Source: Streptomyces sp. NBC_00239
GTDB lineage: Bacteria > Actinomycetota > Actinomycetes > Streptomycetales > Streptomycetaceae
DNA: 64,000 bases
Assembly: GCF_036194065.1 (NCBI RefSeq)
Contig: NZ_CP108095.1
Coordinates: forward strand, 8,060,001-8,124,000
Direction of reading: 5' to 3'
Under the pieces are notes generated by a model that ran no database searches, had not been told where the DNA came from, and was given only the letters and a program-made list of their open reading frames with translations. The position numbers and the translations under genes are program-made. How positions within the stretch are numbered: the stretch's first letter is position 1; every line of letters starts with the position of its first letter. Positions 1-7,903 of the stretch are shown here, piece after piece.

Positions 1-31
1 GCCACATCCGGACTCCTGCGGAGGAACACCT

Positions 32-478
32 GTGAAACTGAAGCGACTTGTCGCATGCGGCGCCACTGCGCTCGCCGTCGTGGCGACGTGCGTGGGGACC
101 GCGACCCCGGCGGGCGCCGCATCGGTCAGCTGCACCGCCCGCTACGAGCCGAAGGTGTATCCGTCCGGATACGTGGTGAACACCGTCTACTACTGCGACA
201 GCTGGCAGAAGGCGCCGGTCTACGGCCGGACGTTCGCCTCGCAGCACAGCTGGATGTACGCCGGCAGCAACTGGTACACCTGCCAGATCCGGATCCCTGC
301 GCACCAGAACCCGGTCACCCACAACGCCGACGGATCGGCGAACCAGAACGACTGGTGGCTGTTCACCCTTGCCGACGAGAGCGTGGAGGGCGGCCCCGGC
401 TACTGGGGCTACCTGCCGGCGACCTACATCGCCCAGGGCGACAACTGGCAGCGGGTGCCCGGAGTCCCCGACTGCTGA
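32..478 (+). CDS. Small secreted protein, SH3-like C-terminal half
   Basis: A 148-residue protein of unknown function. It starts at GTG 32, behind a GGAGGA ribosome site at 20-25. Residues 1-30 are a Sec signal peptide: the basic start MKLKR, a hydrophobic stretch, and an AGAA cleavage region. The mature part has four or more cysteines and is rich in Tyr and Trp. Its last 50 residues (WWLFTLADESVEGG...YWGYLPATYI) look like a bacterial SH3-type fold, where a Trp-rich strand is followed by GYLPATYI. That suggests binding to cell wall or another extracellular polymer. Function is inference; export is well supported. Upstream context lies outside the window. Confidence 0.8.
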   Translation: MKLKRLVACGATALAVVATCVGTATPAGAASVSCTARYEPKVYPSGYVVNTVYYCDSWQKAPVYGRTFASQHSWMYAGSNWYTCQIRIPAHQNPVTHNADGSANQNDWWLFTLADESVEGGPGYWGYLPATYIAQGDNWQRVPGVPDC

Positions 479-576
479 GCAGCCGCCACCATGCCCTGGA
501 GCCCAACCCGTCTTCACCGTCCGCCGGCGCGAAACCCGCGGGCGGGCCACCCGAAAACCAAGGAGAGCATTCCCTC

Positions 577-1017
577 ATGACCATACGTCAGCTGCTCGCG
601 CACGCAGTCGCCGTAGGAACGGTCGCCGCCGTCTCGATGACCGGCCTCACCGGCACGGCCTCGGCGGCTGCCGCCTCGGGCGACCACCTCAGCCGGGGAG
701 AGACCCTGAACGCGGGGCAGTTCATCGAGCGGAGCACCAGCACCGGCCACGTCAAGCTGATCATGCAGAGCGACGGGAACCTGGTCGAGTACGGCCGGTA
801 CTTCGGTGTCTGCTGGGCGACCCACACCGAGAACTCGGGCGGCGCGTACGCCACTTACCAGACCGACGGGAACCTCGTCATCTACACCGCCGCCGGCCGT
901 GCCGTGTGGGCCAGCAACACCGTCGGCTCCGTCCAGGCGACGGGCTCGACCGTCGACATGAACAACGCCGGCCAGCTGTACATCGGCACCCGGAGGTTCA
1001 ACGACGGCTGCCGGTGA
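577..1017 (+). CDS. Secreted bulb-type (B-)lectin domain protein
   Basis: A 146-residue exported protein starting at ATG 577, eleven bases after an AAGGAG site. A signal peptide (MTIRQLL... to TASAAAA) covers about residues 1-30. Two mannose-binding lectin motifs of the QxDGNLVxY type are visible: QSDGNLVEY and QTDGNLVIY. They are followed by a third, degenerate strand set ending in VWASNT. This is the beta-prism II (GNA/bulb lectin) fold that binds mannose-type sugars. In Streptomyces such proteins are extracellular glycan binders, sometimes bacteriocin-like. It lies 98 bases downstream of the preceding secreted protein and may share its transcript. Confidence 0.85.
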   Translation: MTIRQLLAHAVAVGTVAAVSMTGLTGTASAAAASGDHLSRGETLNAGQFIERSTSTGHVKLIMQSDGNLVEYGRYFGVCWATHTENSGGAYATYQTDGNLVIYTAAGRAVWASNTVGSVQATGSTVDMNNAGQLYIGTRRFNDGCR

Positions 1018-1142
1018 TCCCATCCGGATTCCGGCACGACCCGACCAGTCCGGCCCGCCCGCCCGGGTACACCCCGGGCGGGCGGGCCGGACACCACTCA
1101 TCGGAACCGAGGTGCCATGGCTCCCACCCGGCGCGGATCACA

Positions 1143-2135
1143 GTGATACGGGTCCACCTGACGGCCGACGATCTGGCACGCGCGCGGATCGCCCACGCCC
1201 CGGAACCGTTCGCGGAGACCGTCGACAGCATCCGCACACTCCAACGACGCGACCAGCAGGCCGCCTTCGAGCCTTGGCGATCGCTCGTCCGGTCCCGGTT
1301 CTCCTTCGGCACGATGGGGCCACTCCTGGACCTCGTGCCGCCCGGCAGCAGGCCCGGCGAGCGCCCCGACCTCCTCACGACACTGCGCGGCACGCGGAGC
1401 CTCGACGAGGCACTCGCCCTCCTGTCCGACGGACAGGAGGACACCGCGGTCGACCGGACGGCTCTCGACCGCTTGGGCGCTGCGTTCCGCGCCTACCACC
1501 GCATCGCCATCGCGCCCTACTGGCCGAGGATTTCGGCCGTTCAGCACGCCGAGATCGCCATCCGCCGCAGGGTCATGGCGGAGCAGGGCGTCGAGGCGCT
1601 GCTGGGGACGCTGCACCGTTCCGTGCGGTGGTGCGCACCCGTCCTGGAAATCGCCCACCCCGACTGCGTCGACATCCGCCTGGAGGGCCAAGGCCTGCTC
1701 CTGGCCCCGTCCTTCTTCCTGTGGCCCACCGTCCAGGTCCACGTTCCCCGGGCGCCGAAGTGCGCGCCGCTCCAGGTGAAGTTCCCGGTGTCGCTCGATC
1801 CGCTCTCGTTCCGGACGACGGTGTGGGGTGAGAAGGAGGCCGCCGGTGCGGCCCTGCCGTCGCTGCTGGGCCGTACGCGCGCCGCTGCACTCCAGGCGAT
1901 CGAGACGGGCAGCCTGTCCACCACCGAGCTCGGCCGCCGGCTCGGGGTCACGCCCGCCGCCGCGAGCCAGCACGCCGGCGTCCTGCGCGCGGCCGGTCTG
2001 ATCACCACCCGTCGTCAGGGCGGCTGCGTCCACCACAACGTCACGTCACTGGGCACCGCACTGGTGCGTGGCTCCCGCCTCCTTGGCGGCGCCCCACCCG
2101 TCCGCGGCCCGTCCGCCGTGACCCGGGCAGGGTGA
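1143..2135 (+). CDS. ArsR-type winged-helix regulator with DUF5937 N-terminal domain
   Basis: A 330-residue regulator. GTG 1143 is chosen because family members begin with the motif seen here, IRVHLTADDLARARIA. The first 240 residues match the DUF5937 domain, a conserved actinobacterial ligand- or partner-sensing module. The last 75 residues form a winged helix: LSTTELGRRLGVTPAAASQH is the helix-turn-helix, followed by the wing ITTRRQGGCVHH. It stands alone on the plus strand, and its target is unknown. The start is less certain than the domain assignment because no strong ribosome site precedes it. Confidence 0.82.
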   Translation: MIRVHLTADDLARARIAHAPEPFAETVDSIRTLQRRDQQAAFEPWRSLVRSRFSFGTMGPLLDLVPPGSRPGERPDLLTTLRGTRSLDEALALLSDGQEDTAVDRTALDRLGAAFRAYHRIAIAPYWPRISAVQHAEIAIRRRVMAEQGVEALLGTLHRSVRWCAPVLEIAHPDCVDIRLEGQGLLLAPSFFLWPTVQVHVPRAPKCAPLQVKFPVSLDPLSFRTTVWGEKEAAGAALPSLLGRTRAAALQAIETGSLSTTELGRRLGVTPAAASQHAGVLRAAGLITTRRQGGCVHHNVTSLGTALVRGSRLLGGAPPVRGPSAVTRAG

Positions 2136-2159
2136 AGACTGCTTGGGTACGGCCCGCGT

Positions 2160-2735
2160 TCATTCCTCGTGGCCGGGCCAGTCTCCGCGTCCGGCCAGGT
2201 CCAGTACCAGCGCGGCGATGTTCCACGCGTCGTCGTCACCGCGGTGGTGGCGGCCCTCCAGTGGGAGTCCGGCCACACGCAGGGCCTGGGCCATGCCGGG
2301 GCGCCGGCGCAGTCCGTAGGAGGCGGTGAACGCGACCTTGGCGTTGGTGTGACGCCGTCCGAAGGGGTACTGCGTGCCCGCCTGCCGGCACTGGCGGGTG
2401 AACTGGTTGCGGTCGTAGTCGCCCCAGCTGGCCCAGGGCAGCAGGCCGGCGCGGTGCTCGGCCGCGAGCGTCCGGCACGCTTCGGCGAAGGACATGCCTC
2501 GGTCGACGTCGGCCTGCGTCAGGCCGGTCAGTTCCGTGCAGAACGGGCTCACGCGCGAGCGGGCCGGCCGTACCAGCATCCGGTGCTTGGCGAGGCGCCG
2601 TCCGGCGCGCAGGTCGACCACAGTGAGCCCGACCTCGATGATCTCGCTGACTTCTCCGGCCGGTGGCATGCCCTCCCAGCAGGTCGCTTCGACATCGACC
2701 ACGTTCAGCAGGTGTGCGTCCTCATCCCCGTTCAT
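2160..2735 (-). CDS. 3'-5' exonuclease, DEDDh family
   Basis: A 191-residue single-domain exonuclease of the DnaQ/RNase T superfamily, like KapD-type enzymes. The four acidic metal ligands and the catalytic His are in order: Asp and Glu in VVDVEATCWEG near the N-terminus, Asp in SWGDYDRNQF in the middle, and His-Asp in HHRGDDDAWNIAAL near the C-terminus. It would remove nucleotides from 3' ends of DNA or RNA with two metal ions. It is transcribed in the same direction as the two-component system upstream, across a gap of 185 bases, and convergently with the ArsR-like gene. Confidence 0.9.
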   Translation of the reverse strand: MNGDEDAHLLNVVDVEATCWEGMPPAGEVSEIIEVGLTVVDLRAGRRLAKHRMLVRPARSRVSPFCTELTGLTQADVDRGMSFAEACRTLAAEHRAGLLPWASWGDYDRNQFTRQCRQAGTQYPFGRRHTNAKVAFTASYGLRRRPGMAQALRVAGLPLEGRHHRGDDDAWNIAALVLDLAGRGDWPGHEE

Positions 2736-2770
2736 GACAAGTGAGGATAGGAGCGGGCGCGCTTCCGATC

Positions 2771-2798
2771 ATCTGAATTCCGCGATCTGAATTCCGCG
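2771..2798. repeat. 14-bp perfect tandem duplication
   Basis: ATCTGAATTCCGCG occurs twice in direct succession (2771-2784 and 2785-2798), 36 bases upstream of the exonuclease start. It is AT-richer than its surroundings and could be part of that promoter or a slipped-strand duplication. Confidence 0.8.
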
Positions 2799-2920
2799 GG
2801 GCAATCGTTCCGGACCGCTTCCGGTACGCCAGGGCCGGGGAGCAGGCCGCTGTCCTGCCGGCGTGGCGGGTGGCCGCGCGGACCCCCTGTGAGCCGTGGG
2901 GGCGGACGGTGAGGCGCAGG

Positions 2921-3574
2921 TCAGTCCGGTGTGATGCCGGACAGGACGGCGAGAACGGCGAGACGGATGCGGTTGTCCCGGCCCGTCTTCGCCATCAGGC
3001 TGGCCACGTGTGTCTTCACCGTGGTGACCCCGAGGTGCAGTCGGTCGGCGATCTCCTTGTTGGACAGGCCCACGCCGAGCAGTCCGAGTACCTCCCGCTC
3101 GCGCGGTGTGACGGCCGGCACCAGGATGTCCGTGGGCGTGTCGGAGGAGGAACGGGTGTGGAGGGCCTGGGCGACGAGGCGGCCGAGGACGTCCCGGCTG
3201 AAGGTCGCTTCTCCGGCGGCGGCGCGGCGCACGGCCTCCAGGAGTTCGGCCGGTGGCGTGTCCTTGACGAGGAAACCGCAGGCTCCGGCCGCGAGCACCG
3301 GATACACGTGGTCGTCGTCGTCGAACGTGGTGAGGGCGACGACCCGGGTGGCAGGACGCGCGGCCAGGATGCGGCGGGTGGCGGTGATGCCGTCCGTGCC
3401 GGGCATTCTCAGGTCCATGAGGACGACGTCGGGAGTGAGGTGTTCGGCCAGGCGCACCGCCTCCGCGCCGTTGTCGGCCTCGCCCAGGATCTCGATGTCC
3501 GGCGCCTGCTCGAAGAGCATGCGAAGTCCCATGCGCACCAGTTGCTGGTCGTCGACGACGAGGATGCGGATCAC
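2921..3574 (-). CDS. NarL/FixJ-family response regulator
   Basis: A 217-residue two-component response regulator. The receiver domain starts VIRILVVDDQQLVRMG, with the phospho-acceptor Asp in DVVLMDLRMPG and the conserved Lys in FLVKDTPP. The C-terminal LuxR-type helix-turn-helix contains TPREREVLGLLGVGLSNKEI. I place the start at GTG 3574, where it overlaps the kinase stop codon as GTGA. An in-frame upstream start at 3628 would add 18 non-homologous residues inside the kinase. It is translationally coupled to the kinase and probably controls the divergent dehydrogenase or itself. Confidence 0.92.
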   Translation of the reverse strand: MIRILVVDDQQLVRMGLRMLFEQAPDIEILGEADNGAEAVRLAEHLTPDVVLMDLRMPGTDGITATRRILAARPATRVVALTTFDDDDHVYPVLAAGACGFLVKDTPPAELLEAVRRAAAGEATFSRDVLGRLVAQALHTRSSSDTPTDILVPAVTPREREVLGLLGVGLSNKEIADRLHLGVTTVKTHVASLMAKTGRDNRIRLAVLAVLSGITPD

Positions 3575-4764
3575 GTCTGGGGCTCCATGTCGGGTGCGAG
3601 GGCGGGCAGTTCGGCGGTGAGTCGCCATCCCTGAGCGGCAGGACCGGCGTCCAGCCGGCCGCCCAGCAGGTCCACGCGTTCACGCATGCCGATCAAGCCG
3701 TGTCCGGAAGGGCCGGGGGCCGGTGGCCGGGTCCGTCCGGCGCCGTCGTCGTGGATCGTCACGTGGACGGCGCCATCGGCCATCCGCACGGCCAGTTCGG
3801 CGTGTGCGCCGGGCCCGCCGTGCTTGGCCGCGTTGGCCAGGCCCTCCTGGGCCAGGCGGAGGACCGCGAGGCCACGCACCGCGTCGAGCCGTGTGACACG
3901 GGGATCGACGCACGCGGTGACGGTCAGGCCGGTCTGGCGGCTGTGTTCCACCACCGACTCCAATGCGGCCGGGAGTGCCCCCGGCGCGACGAGGGAGCCG
4001 GTGTCGGGACCGGAGCGGTCCGGGGCGCGCAGTACGGCCACCAGGCGCCGCAGATCGGCCAGCGCCGCGCCGGCACTGGAGTGCAGATCGTCGAGGACGT
4101 CGGTGATCCGCGGGTCGGTGGTGGTGGAGGCTGCGATGACGTGCCGGGCGACGCCGACGCGCAGCACCATGGAGGAGACGTGGTGGGCCACGAGGTCGTG
4201 CAACTCGCGTGCGATGGTGGTTCGTTCCGCGGCGCGGGCGGCCAGCAGCCGTTGTCCGGCGCGGAGTTCCTGCTGCTGCGCGTGTTCCCGCGCGTGCAGT
4301 GCCGCGTCGCGGGTCACGCGTACGTACGAGCCCAGGAGCAGGGGCAGTCCTGCGACGATGCCCATCTTGTAGAGGACCGGAAGGAGTTCGCCGGGCAGAT
4401 CCCCGGCGCGGTTCACGGCCACGGCGAGCGCCAGTGCGGCCGCTCCGGCGGCGGGGCGGCGACCGGACCGCTGTAGCGCCAGCTCGAAGAGAGTGACGGC
4501 GGCCAGCACCTTCACCGAAGAGGCCGCGCTCTCGCCCAGCGCGTGTGCGACCACGAGCAGGGCCGACTGCGCGAGAAGCGCACCGAACACCCACTTCCCC
4601 GCCGCCAGGCACACCACGAGCCCCGCTGCGGCCAGGCCCCAGTCCCGCGCCCCGGACGGCCGTTGCAGCAGCAGGAGGTACCCGATCAGTACGCCGGCAA
4701 GCGCCAGGACCCGTATGCCGGCGCATCTCGTGTCGAACGCGCGCTCGATCCAAGGTCGGTTCAC
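3571..4764 (-). CDS. Two-component sensor histidine kinase (HisKA_3 type)
   Basis: A 397-residue membrane kinase. Four to five hydrophobic segments lie in the first 150 residues. They are followed by a dimerisation and phospho-transfer helix with the motif RTTIARELHDLVAHH, where the His after EL is the phosphorylation site. The HATPase_c domain shows GGPGAHAELAVR, the HDDG box and GHGLIGMRER. It phosphorylates the response regulator encoded immediately downstream (4-base overlap). The signal is unknown. No extracellular sensor domain is visible, as is usual for this actinobacterial group. Confidence 0.92.
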   Translation of the reverse strand: MNRPWIERAFDTRCAGIRVLALAGVLIGYLLLLQRPSGARDWGLAAAGLVVCLAAGKWVFGALLAQSALLVVAHALGESAASSVKVLAAVTLFELALQRSGRRPAAGAAALALAVAVNRAGDLPGELLPVLYKMGIVAGLPLLLGSYVRVTRDAALHAREHAQQQELRAGQRLLAARAAERTTIARELHDLVAHHVSSMVLRVGVARHVIAASTTTDPRITDVLDDLHSSAGAALADLRRLVAVLRAPDRSGPDTGSLVAPGALPAALESVVEHSRQTGLTVTACVDPRVTRLDAVRGLAVLRLAQEGLANAAKHGGPGAHAELAVRMADGAVHVTIHDDGAGRTRPPAPGPSGHGLIGMRERVDLLGGRLDAGPAAQGWRLTAELPALAPDMEPQT

Positions 4765-4805
4765 GCCCCCACGATAGGCGGACGCCCGGACGCCCCGGGT
4801 CCTGC

Positions 4806-4834
4806 GATGGGAGGAGGCCGACTCCTCCCATCGG
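4806..4834. promoter_or_regulatory. 12-bp perfect palindrome in a divergent promoter region
   Basis: CGATGGGAGGAG (4806-4817) and CTCCTCCCATCG (4823-4834) are perfect inverted copies separated by 5 bases. They lie between the kinase start (4764, minus) and the dehydrogenase start (4896, plus). Because it is upstream of both genes it is more likely an operator, or a 5'-leader hairpin, than a terminator. The response regulator at 2921-3574 is the obvious candidate to bind it. Confidence 0.6.
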
Positions 4835-4895
4835 CCGCGACGTCCGGCCCGTGGAGGGAGCCGGGAGCCCGGCGCGGGCGGCGAAGGTGATCGTC

Positions 4896-5861
4896 ATGGA
4901 CATCAACGCGAACGGGAAGACGAACACGGGTGCCGGCGCCGGTGGGGACTCCGCCGTGGGGCGGCGGTCCCTCCTCGGCGGTGTGACCGCCCTGGGGCTG
5001 GGCAGCGTGGCCTTCGGCGGCCCCGCCCACGCGGTAGGCGCGCAGGGGAGGCCCCGCCCCAAGGCCGACCGCTTCCGGGGAAAGTCGGTGCTCATCACCG
5101 GCGCCACATCCGGTATCGGCAGGGCGGCGGCGAACGCATTCGCGAGGGAGGGGGCCCACGTCGGATTCTGCGGCAGACGAGCCGAGTTGGGGCGCCAGGT
5201 GGAACGGGAGATCCGGGACGCGGGTGGCGAAGCGACGTACATCGAGGCCGATGTCCGCGTGGACGCCCAAGTGCGCAGCTTCGTGGACCGGGTCGCGAGC
5301 CGCTACGGGGGCATCGACGTGGCGTTCAACAACGCCGGCATCGGTGGCGGCCGGCTGCCCCATGAGATGAGCGTCGAGGAGTGGGACGACATCCAGGCCA
5401 CCAACGCCCGGGGAGTGTTCCTCGCGATCAAGTACGAGATTCCGCACATGCTCGGGGCGCAGCACGGCGTCATCATCTGCACCTCGTCGTCGGCGGCCGA
5501 ACAGGCGCGGCCGAACGGCGCCGCGTACACCGCGAGCAAGCGGGCGGTGCAGGGCATCGTGAAGTCCGCGGCGCTCGCGTACGGGCCCAAGGAGATCAGG
5601 ATCAACGCCCTGCTGCCCGGCACCACCGACACCCCCTTCGTCCGCCCGCAGGGCATCCCGGACGAGGGGTGGACGCAGTACAAGCGGGCGTGGGGGCCGC
5701 TCAACGTCGACGGCCTGGAACGGATGGCCGATGCCGAGGAGATCGCGCGCGCCGTGCTGGGGCTCGCGTCCGACGACTTCCCCTATATGACGGGTGCGTC
5801 GATCACCGTGGACGGCGGCAGCACCGCGGGCCGGAGAATGGTGCAGCCGAGCGGTTTCTGA
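4896..5861 (+). CDS. Tat-exported short-chain dehydrogenase/reductase
   Basis: A 321-residue SDR oxidoreductase. Residues 25-55 form a twin-arginine signal (VGRRSLLGGVTALGLG ... GPAHA), so the protein is probably folded with NAD(P) in the cytoplasm and exported. The Rossmann cofactor motif is TGATSGIGRA, the structural motif is NNAG, and the catalytic Ser/Tyr/Lys are in CTSSSA and YTASKRA. The C-terminal TGASITVDGG is classical. ATG 4896 is preferred; GTG 4887 is in frame and only adds three residues. It diverges from the two-component pair. The substrate is unknown. Export of an SDR is uncommon but does occur in actinomycetes. Confidence 0.88.
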   Translation: MDINANGKTNTGAGAGGDSAVGRRSLLGGVTALGLGSVAFGGPAHAVGAQGRPRPKADRFRGKSVLITGATSGIGRAAANAFAREGAHVGFCGRRAELGRQVEREIRDAGGEATYIEADVRVDAQVRSFVDRVASRYGGIDVAFNNAGIGGGRLPHEMSVEEWDDIQATNARGVFLAIKYEIPHMLGAQHGVIICTSSSAAEQARPNGAAYTASKRAVQGIVKSAALAYGPKEIRINALLPGTTDTPFVRPQGIPDEGWTQYKRAWGPLNVDGLERMADAEEIARAVLGLASDDFPYMTGASITVDGGSTAGRRMVQPSGF

Positions 5862-5971
5862 GGGCGAGGTGCCGAGCCGGCAGCTGTTCGCCACGGCGGG
5901 CTGCTGCGACGGGCCGGACGGCTCAGGCGCTCCGCACCCGCCGACGTATCCGATCCACAGAGGTGTTCTCC

Positions 5972-6463
5972 ATGCTCGTCCGACTCGTCAAGGGTCTTGC
6001 CCTGCTGTCCACCGGTGCCCTCGCGGGCGCGTTCGGCTACGGCGCGGCCAACCTCGTCCCCACGTTCGACGCCGTGCCGCTGGAGATGAGGCTGTCCTTC
6101 CATGCCCGGCTGATGGAGATGAACGGCATCACCATGCAGGGCGCCATGGGGCTGTCCGCACTCAGCGCCGCAACGCTCGCCGCCATGACCCGCGGTACTG
6201 CGCGGTGGCTGGCCGGCGGGGCGGGGCTGTTGGTACTGGCGTCCTTCCTGATAACCCGGTTCGGCAACGTGCCCATCAACGGCCGGATCAAGGAGTGGGC
6301 CGTCACCACGGCGCCCGTCGATCACGCCGAGATCCTGGATCGCTGGGAGGCTTTCAACCAGGCCCGCACCGGCACCGCGTTCGCCGCCTTCGCGATCCTG
6401 ATCCTTCTCGCCCTGCGTCAACCCGGCGCCGAGGCCGATCGGGGGAGAACGGCGGCCCGATGA
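5972..6463 (+). CDS. DUF1772 (anthrone-oxygenase-like) membrane protein
   Basis: A 163-residue integral membrane protein with four hydrophobic segments, starting at ATG 5972. The motif FGNVPINGRIKEW between helices three and four is diagnostic of DUF1772, the fold shared with anthrone oxygenases. Most bacterial members have no known reaction. It sits 110 bases behind the exported SDR on the same strand, so a joint oxidative role is plausible but unproven. Confidence 0.85.
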   Translation: MLVRLVKGLALLSTGALAGAFGYGAANLVPTFDAVPLEMRLSFHARLMEMNGITMQGAMGLSALSAATLAAMTRGTARWLAGGAGLLVLASFLITRFGNVPINGRIKEWAVTTAPVDHAEILDRWEAFNQARTGTAFAAFAILILLALRQPGAEADRGRTAAR

Positions 6464-6578
6464 CCTGAGCCGGGCCATAGGGCCTGCACCCCGAGCGCAC
6501 GGACCTCGGCGACGACGGCCGCCGCGCCCCCGGCCGGCCGACGTCGCCGAACGGGTACGGCGCGGCGTTCGACGCCGG

Positions 6579-7274
6579 TCACCAGGGATCGAGTCGGCGC
6601 GCGGTCCGTCGGCCTGCGGTGTCCCGGTCGGCCAGGGCCTCGGCGAGGACGGCCGGTACGGTCGCTCCGTCGGGCACCCCGAACGCGGCGCGCCGTACGT
6701 CCGGACGGAGGGCGCCGTACGTCCGGCGCGGGCCGAGGAGCGGTTCGTCGGTCTCCGGCCGGCAGTGCTGCTCGGGCTCGGGGAAGGCGCCGTAGCGCAC
6801 GTAGAGGGGCCCGCTGCGCCAGCGGAGGTCGTTGACGACGGGGGGTCCGGGCTGACCGGAGAGCAGCGCGTCCAGGCTGTCGAGGCATTGTTCGAGGGCC
6901 GGCTCGTCGACCGGGTAGAGCGTCATGAACGTGCCGCCGGCGCCGCGCGAGGCGTACCTCGGCTTCTGCGTCTCCAGCAGTGCCGGACTGCGTAAGAACG
7001 TGAACGTCACGCGGTGGAAGAAGCAGTAGCCGGTCACGACCGCCAGTACGTGCTCGGCATTGTCCGTGTAGGCGGAGACGTGGATCTTCCAGCCCTGGTG
7101 GGGGAGTTCGACGCCGTCCGGCCTCCGGTCGACCCACGCGCCCCGGGTGGCGCCCCGCCAGCCGGCGGGCAAGGGCGCACCGACAGCGGAGAACTCGCCC
7201 CGCGTCGCCCACCGTACCGGCGGATCACCGAACAGGTCGTCGACGTACGGATGCACCTCATGACGCATGTCCAC
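6579..7274 (-). CDS. Stand-alone N-terminal domain of class III lanthipeptide synthetase (LanKC)
   Basis: A 231-residue protein matching only the N-terminal region of LanKC/RamC enzymes, the part that acts as phospho-Ser/Thr lyase. Recognisable blocks are GWKIHVSAYTDNAEHVL, KPRYASRGAGGTFMTLYP and NDLRWRSGPLYVRYGAF. In full enzymes (about 850-900 residues) these are followed by a Ser/Thr kinase and a LanC-like cyclase. Here the frame stops after residue 231 and neither domain follows. GTG 7274 is chosen because AAGGGGG lies six bases upstream and the encoded start MDMRHEV fits the family; ATG 7268 is the alternative. No lanthipeptide precursor was found nearby. It could be a remnant or a split lyase. 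Confidence 0.8.
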   Translation of the reverse strand: MDMRHEVHPYVDDLFGDPPVRWATRGEFSAVGAPLPAGWRGATRGAWVDRRPDGVELPHQGWKIHVSAYTDNAEHVLAVVTGYCFFHRVTFTFLRSPALLETQKPRYASRGAGGTFMTLYPVDEPALEQCLDSLDALLSGQPGPPVVNDLRWRSGPLYVRYGAFPEPEQHCRPETDEPLLGPRRTYGALRPDVRRAAFGVPDGATVPAVLAEALADRDTAGRRTARRLDPW

Positions 7275-7304
7275 AGCGGCCCCCTTCGCCCTATCGGAAC
7301 TGAC

Positions 7305-7348
7305 TTGAACCGATCTCGAACGGATCTCGAGCAAATCTCGTGCAAATC
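7305..7348 (+). promoter_or_regulatory. Four-copy 11-bp iteron, SARP-box-like
   Basis: Four head-to-tail 11-mers: TTGAACCGATC, TCGAACGGATC, TCGAGCAAATC and TCGTGCAAATC. Each is a TCGAxC-type heptamer followed by GATC or AATC. Heptamers repeated on an 11-bp period are the layout bound by SARP/OmpR-type activators. The array ends 31 bases upstream of the LanKC-domain gene start (minus strand), so it probably controls that gene. Confidence 0.6.
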
Positions 7349-7760
7349 GTGCGGATGCCCCTCCCCGTGCGCATCCCCGGTGCGGGATGTGCGTTCCGTT
7401 TCGCTCGGTGACCCGTGATGTGAAGGTAGGGCAGCAGGGCGGTGCCGGGCAGGGAGCGGGGAGCGCATATGCCGGGCGCGTAGGGCCTTTCATGCGTGGC
7501 GCCGATGGCCGAACGCGCCCCGGAATATGCGTTCCACCTATGCAATCCTTGCGCCCGCCCGCTCCCCGTGCAAGACCGCCGGGTCCGGACGGAAGGTCAA
7601 GGGTCGTCGGGGATCGCTTGGTTCAGGCCACCGGGGCCGCCCCTGTCCCTGCGGTCCCGTGCGTGTCCCCGCGATCCTGCGGCTGTCCCCGCGGTCCGGC
7701 TCCTGTCCCCGGGGCCCTGCGGCCGGCCGATCGATGGACTCCACGACATATTCAGACCAT

Positions 7761-7772
7761 TGGTCCAGACCT
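7761..7772 (+). promoter_or_regulatory. Chitinase-type control box TGGTCCAGACCT
   Basis: The 12-mer TGGTCCAGACCT equals the direct-repeat element known from Streptomyces chitinase promoters and resembles the DasR responsive element. A weaker copy (TTCAGACC, 7751-7758) lies 13 bases upstream. The box is about 130 bases before the chitinase start, a position that fits induction by chitin/N-acetylglucosamine and glucose repression. Confidence 0.75.
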
Positions 7773-7903
7773 ATTGACCGTCACTCCCTCCGCTCCTACG
7801 ATCCGGTCCGGCAGCCCCACATGTCCCCACCTCGCCCAGAGCCGGCGCCACGCCCCCACGTGACTGTCATGACCATGGCGTTCGGCGGAAAAGGGAGCAC
7901 CGC

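Noticed and set aside
6579-7493. The longest frame for the LanKC-domain protein (304 residues)
   Set aside because: Its first 73 residues translate the 11-bp iterons and are not like any LanKC start; GTG 7274 has a ribosome site and the family start.
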